A stretch of DNA of 26,594 bases from the NCBI GenBank assembly GCA_003427395.1, contig BFEA01000200.1, positions 139,870 to 166,463 on the forward strand, read 5' to 3'. Under the pieces are notes generated by a model. It worked only from the letters and a program-made list of their open reading frames with translations, searched no databases and was not told the origin of the DNA. Below, one piece after another: positions 26,506 through 26,594 of this stretch; position 1 is the first letter of the stretch, and every line of letters begins with the position of its first letter. The stretch is from Chara braunii. Its lineage: Eukaryota; Streptophyta; Charophyceae; Charales; Characeae. The position numbers were made by a program, and so were the translations under genes.

Positions 26506-26594
26506 TAAGATCGACCTGCCCTGAAACTTAGGCACCAAACCAGGGTTTTAGCACAGGCCATTTTGGGCCTGTTTTCAAGACAACCTTTGTTTGA

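Overview
This window looks like repeat-rich nuclear DNA from a green-plant (streptophyte) genome. The evidence is a cluster of U6 spliceosomal RNA-like copies with plant-type sequence, L1-type LINEs, a Ty3/gypsy retrotransposon whose apparent primer site matches the initiator-methionine tRNA 3' end used by many plant elements, a tRNA-derived SINE, and long simple repeats. A charophyte alga such as Chara is a guess from the general look of the retroelements and cannot be proved here. I find no intact cellular protein-coding gene. Every recognisable protein-coding segment belongs to a decayed transposable element carrying stops and frameshifts.

Layout. 1-780: no recognisable gene, with a G-quadruplex motif and several GATCCCAC motifs. 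785-1053: three U6 snRNA-like pseudogenes, the first two scrambled relative to each other, followed by a C-rich tract. 2040-3136 (minus): C-terminal part of a dead L1-type ORF2. 3269-3660: small element with terminal inverted repeats (TIRs). 3681-8042 (plus): a second decayed LINE, with ORF1 (interrupted by a 534-bp foldback element), an ATGA overlap, then ORF2 with endonuclease and the start of reverse transcriptase. At about 8042 the LINE breaks off against the 3' end of a minus-strand Ty3/gypsy element that runs right to left: LTR start 14467, PBS about 14452-14463, long leader with minisatellites, Gag 13531-11880, protease, RT, RNase H, and integrase ending near 8165. An LTR promoter rich in TTGAC (W-box) motifs is proposed at 15060-15345.

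15.4-16.3 kb holds degenerate tandem repeats and a long hairpin. 16.5-19.25 kb is a higher-order structure: about 0.8 kb of imperfect CTC triplets, then three modules of about 0.6 kb that alternate AT-rich palindromes with GAG-triplet blocks, bracketed by CCGG-rich clusters at 16.06 and 19.36 kb. 19.8-22.6 kb holds microsatellites, an exact-period 106-bp tandem triplet and a 100-bp direct repeat pair. 22617-22771 is a tRNA-derived SINE, followed by a minisatellite that ends in an inverted unit and by a 111-bp hairpin.

23541-25475 (plus) is the C-terminal part of another LINE ORF2. The window ends in further minisatellites, a (GA)n tract and a tandem array of hairpin-forming GGGCC/GGCCC units.

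The sequences work together only as layers of insertion: LINEs as the older substrate, foldback and LTR elements inserted into or against them, and simple-sequence expansions on top. All family assignments were made by reading translations and repeats by eye. No database search or folding calculation was run.
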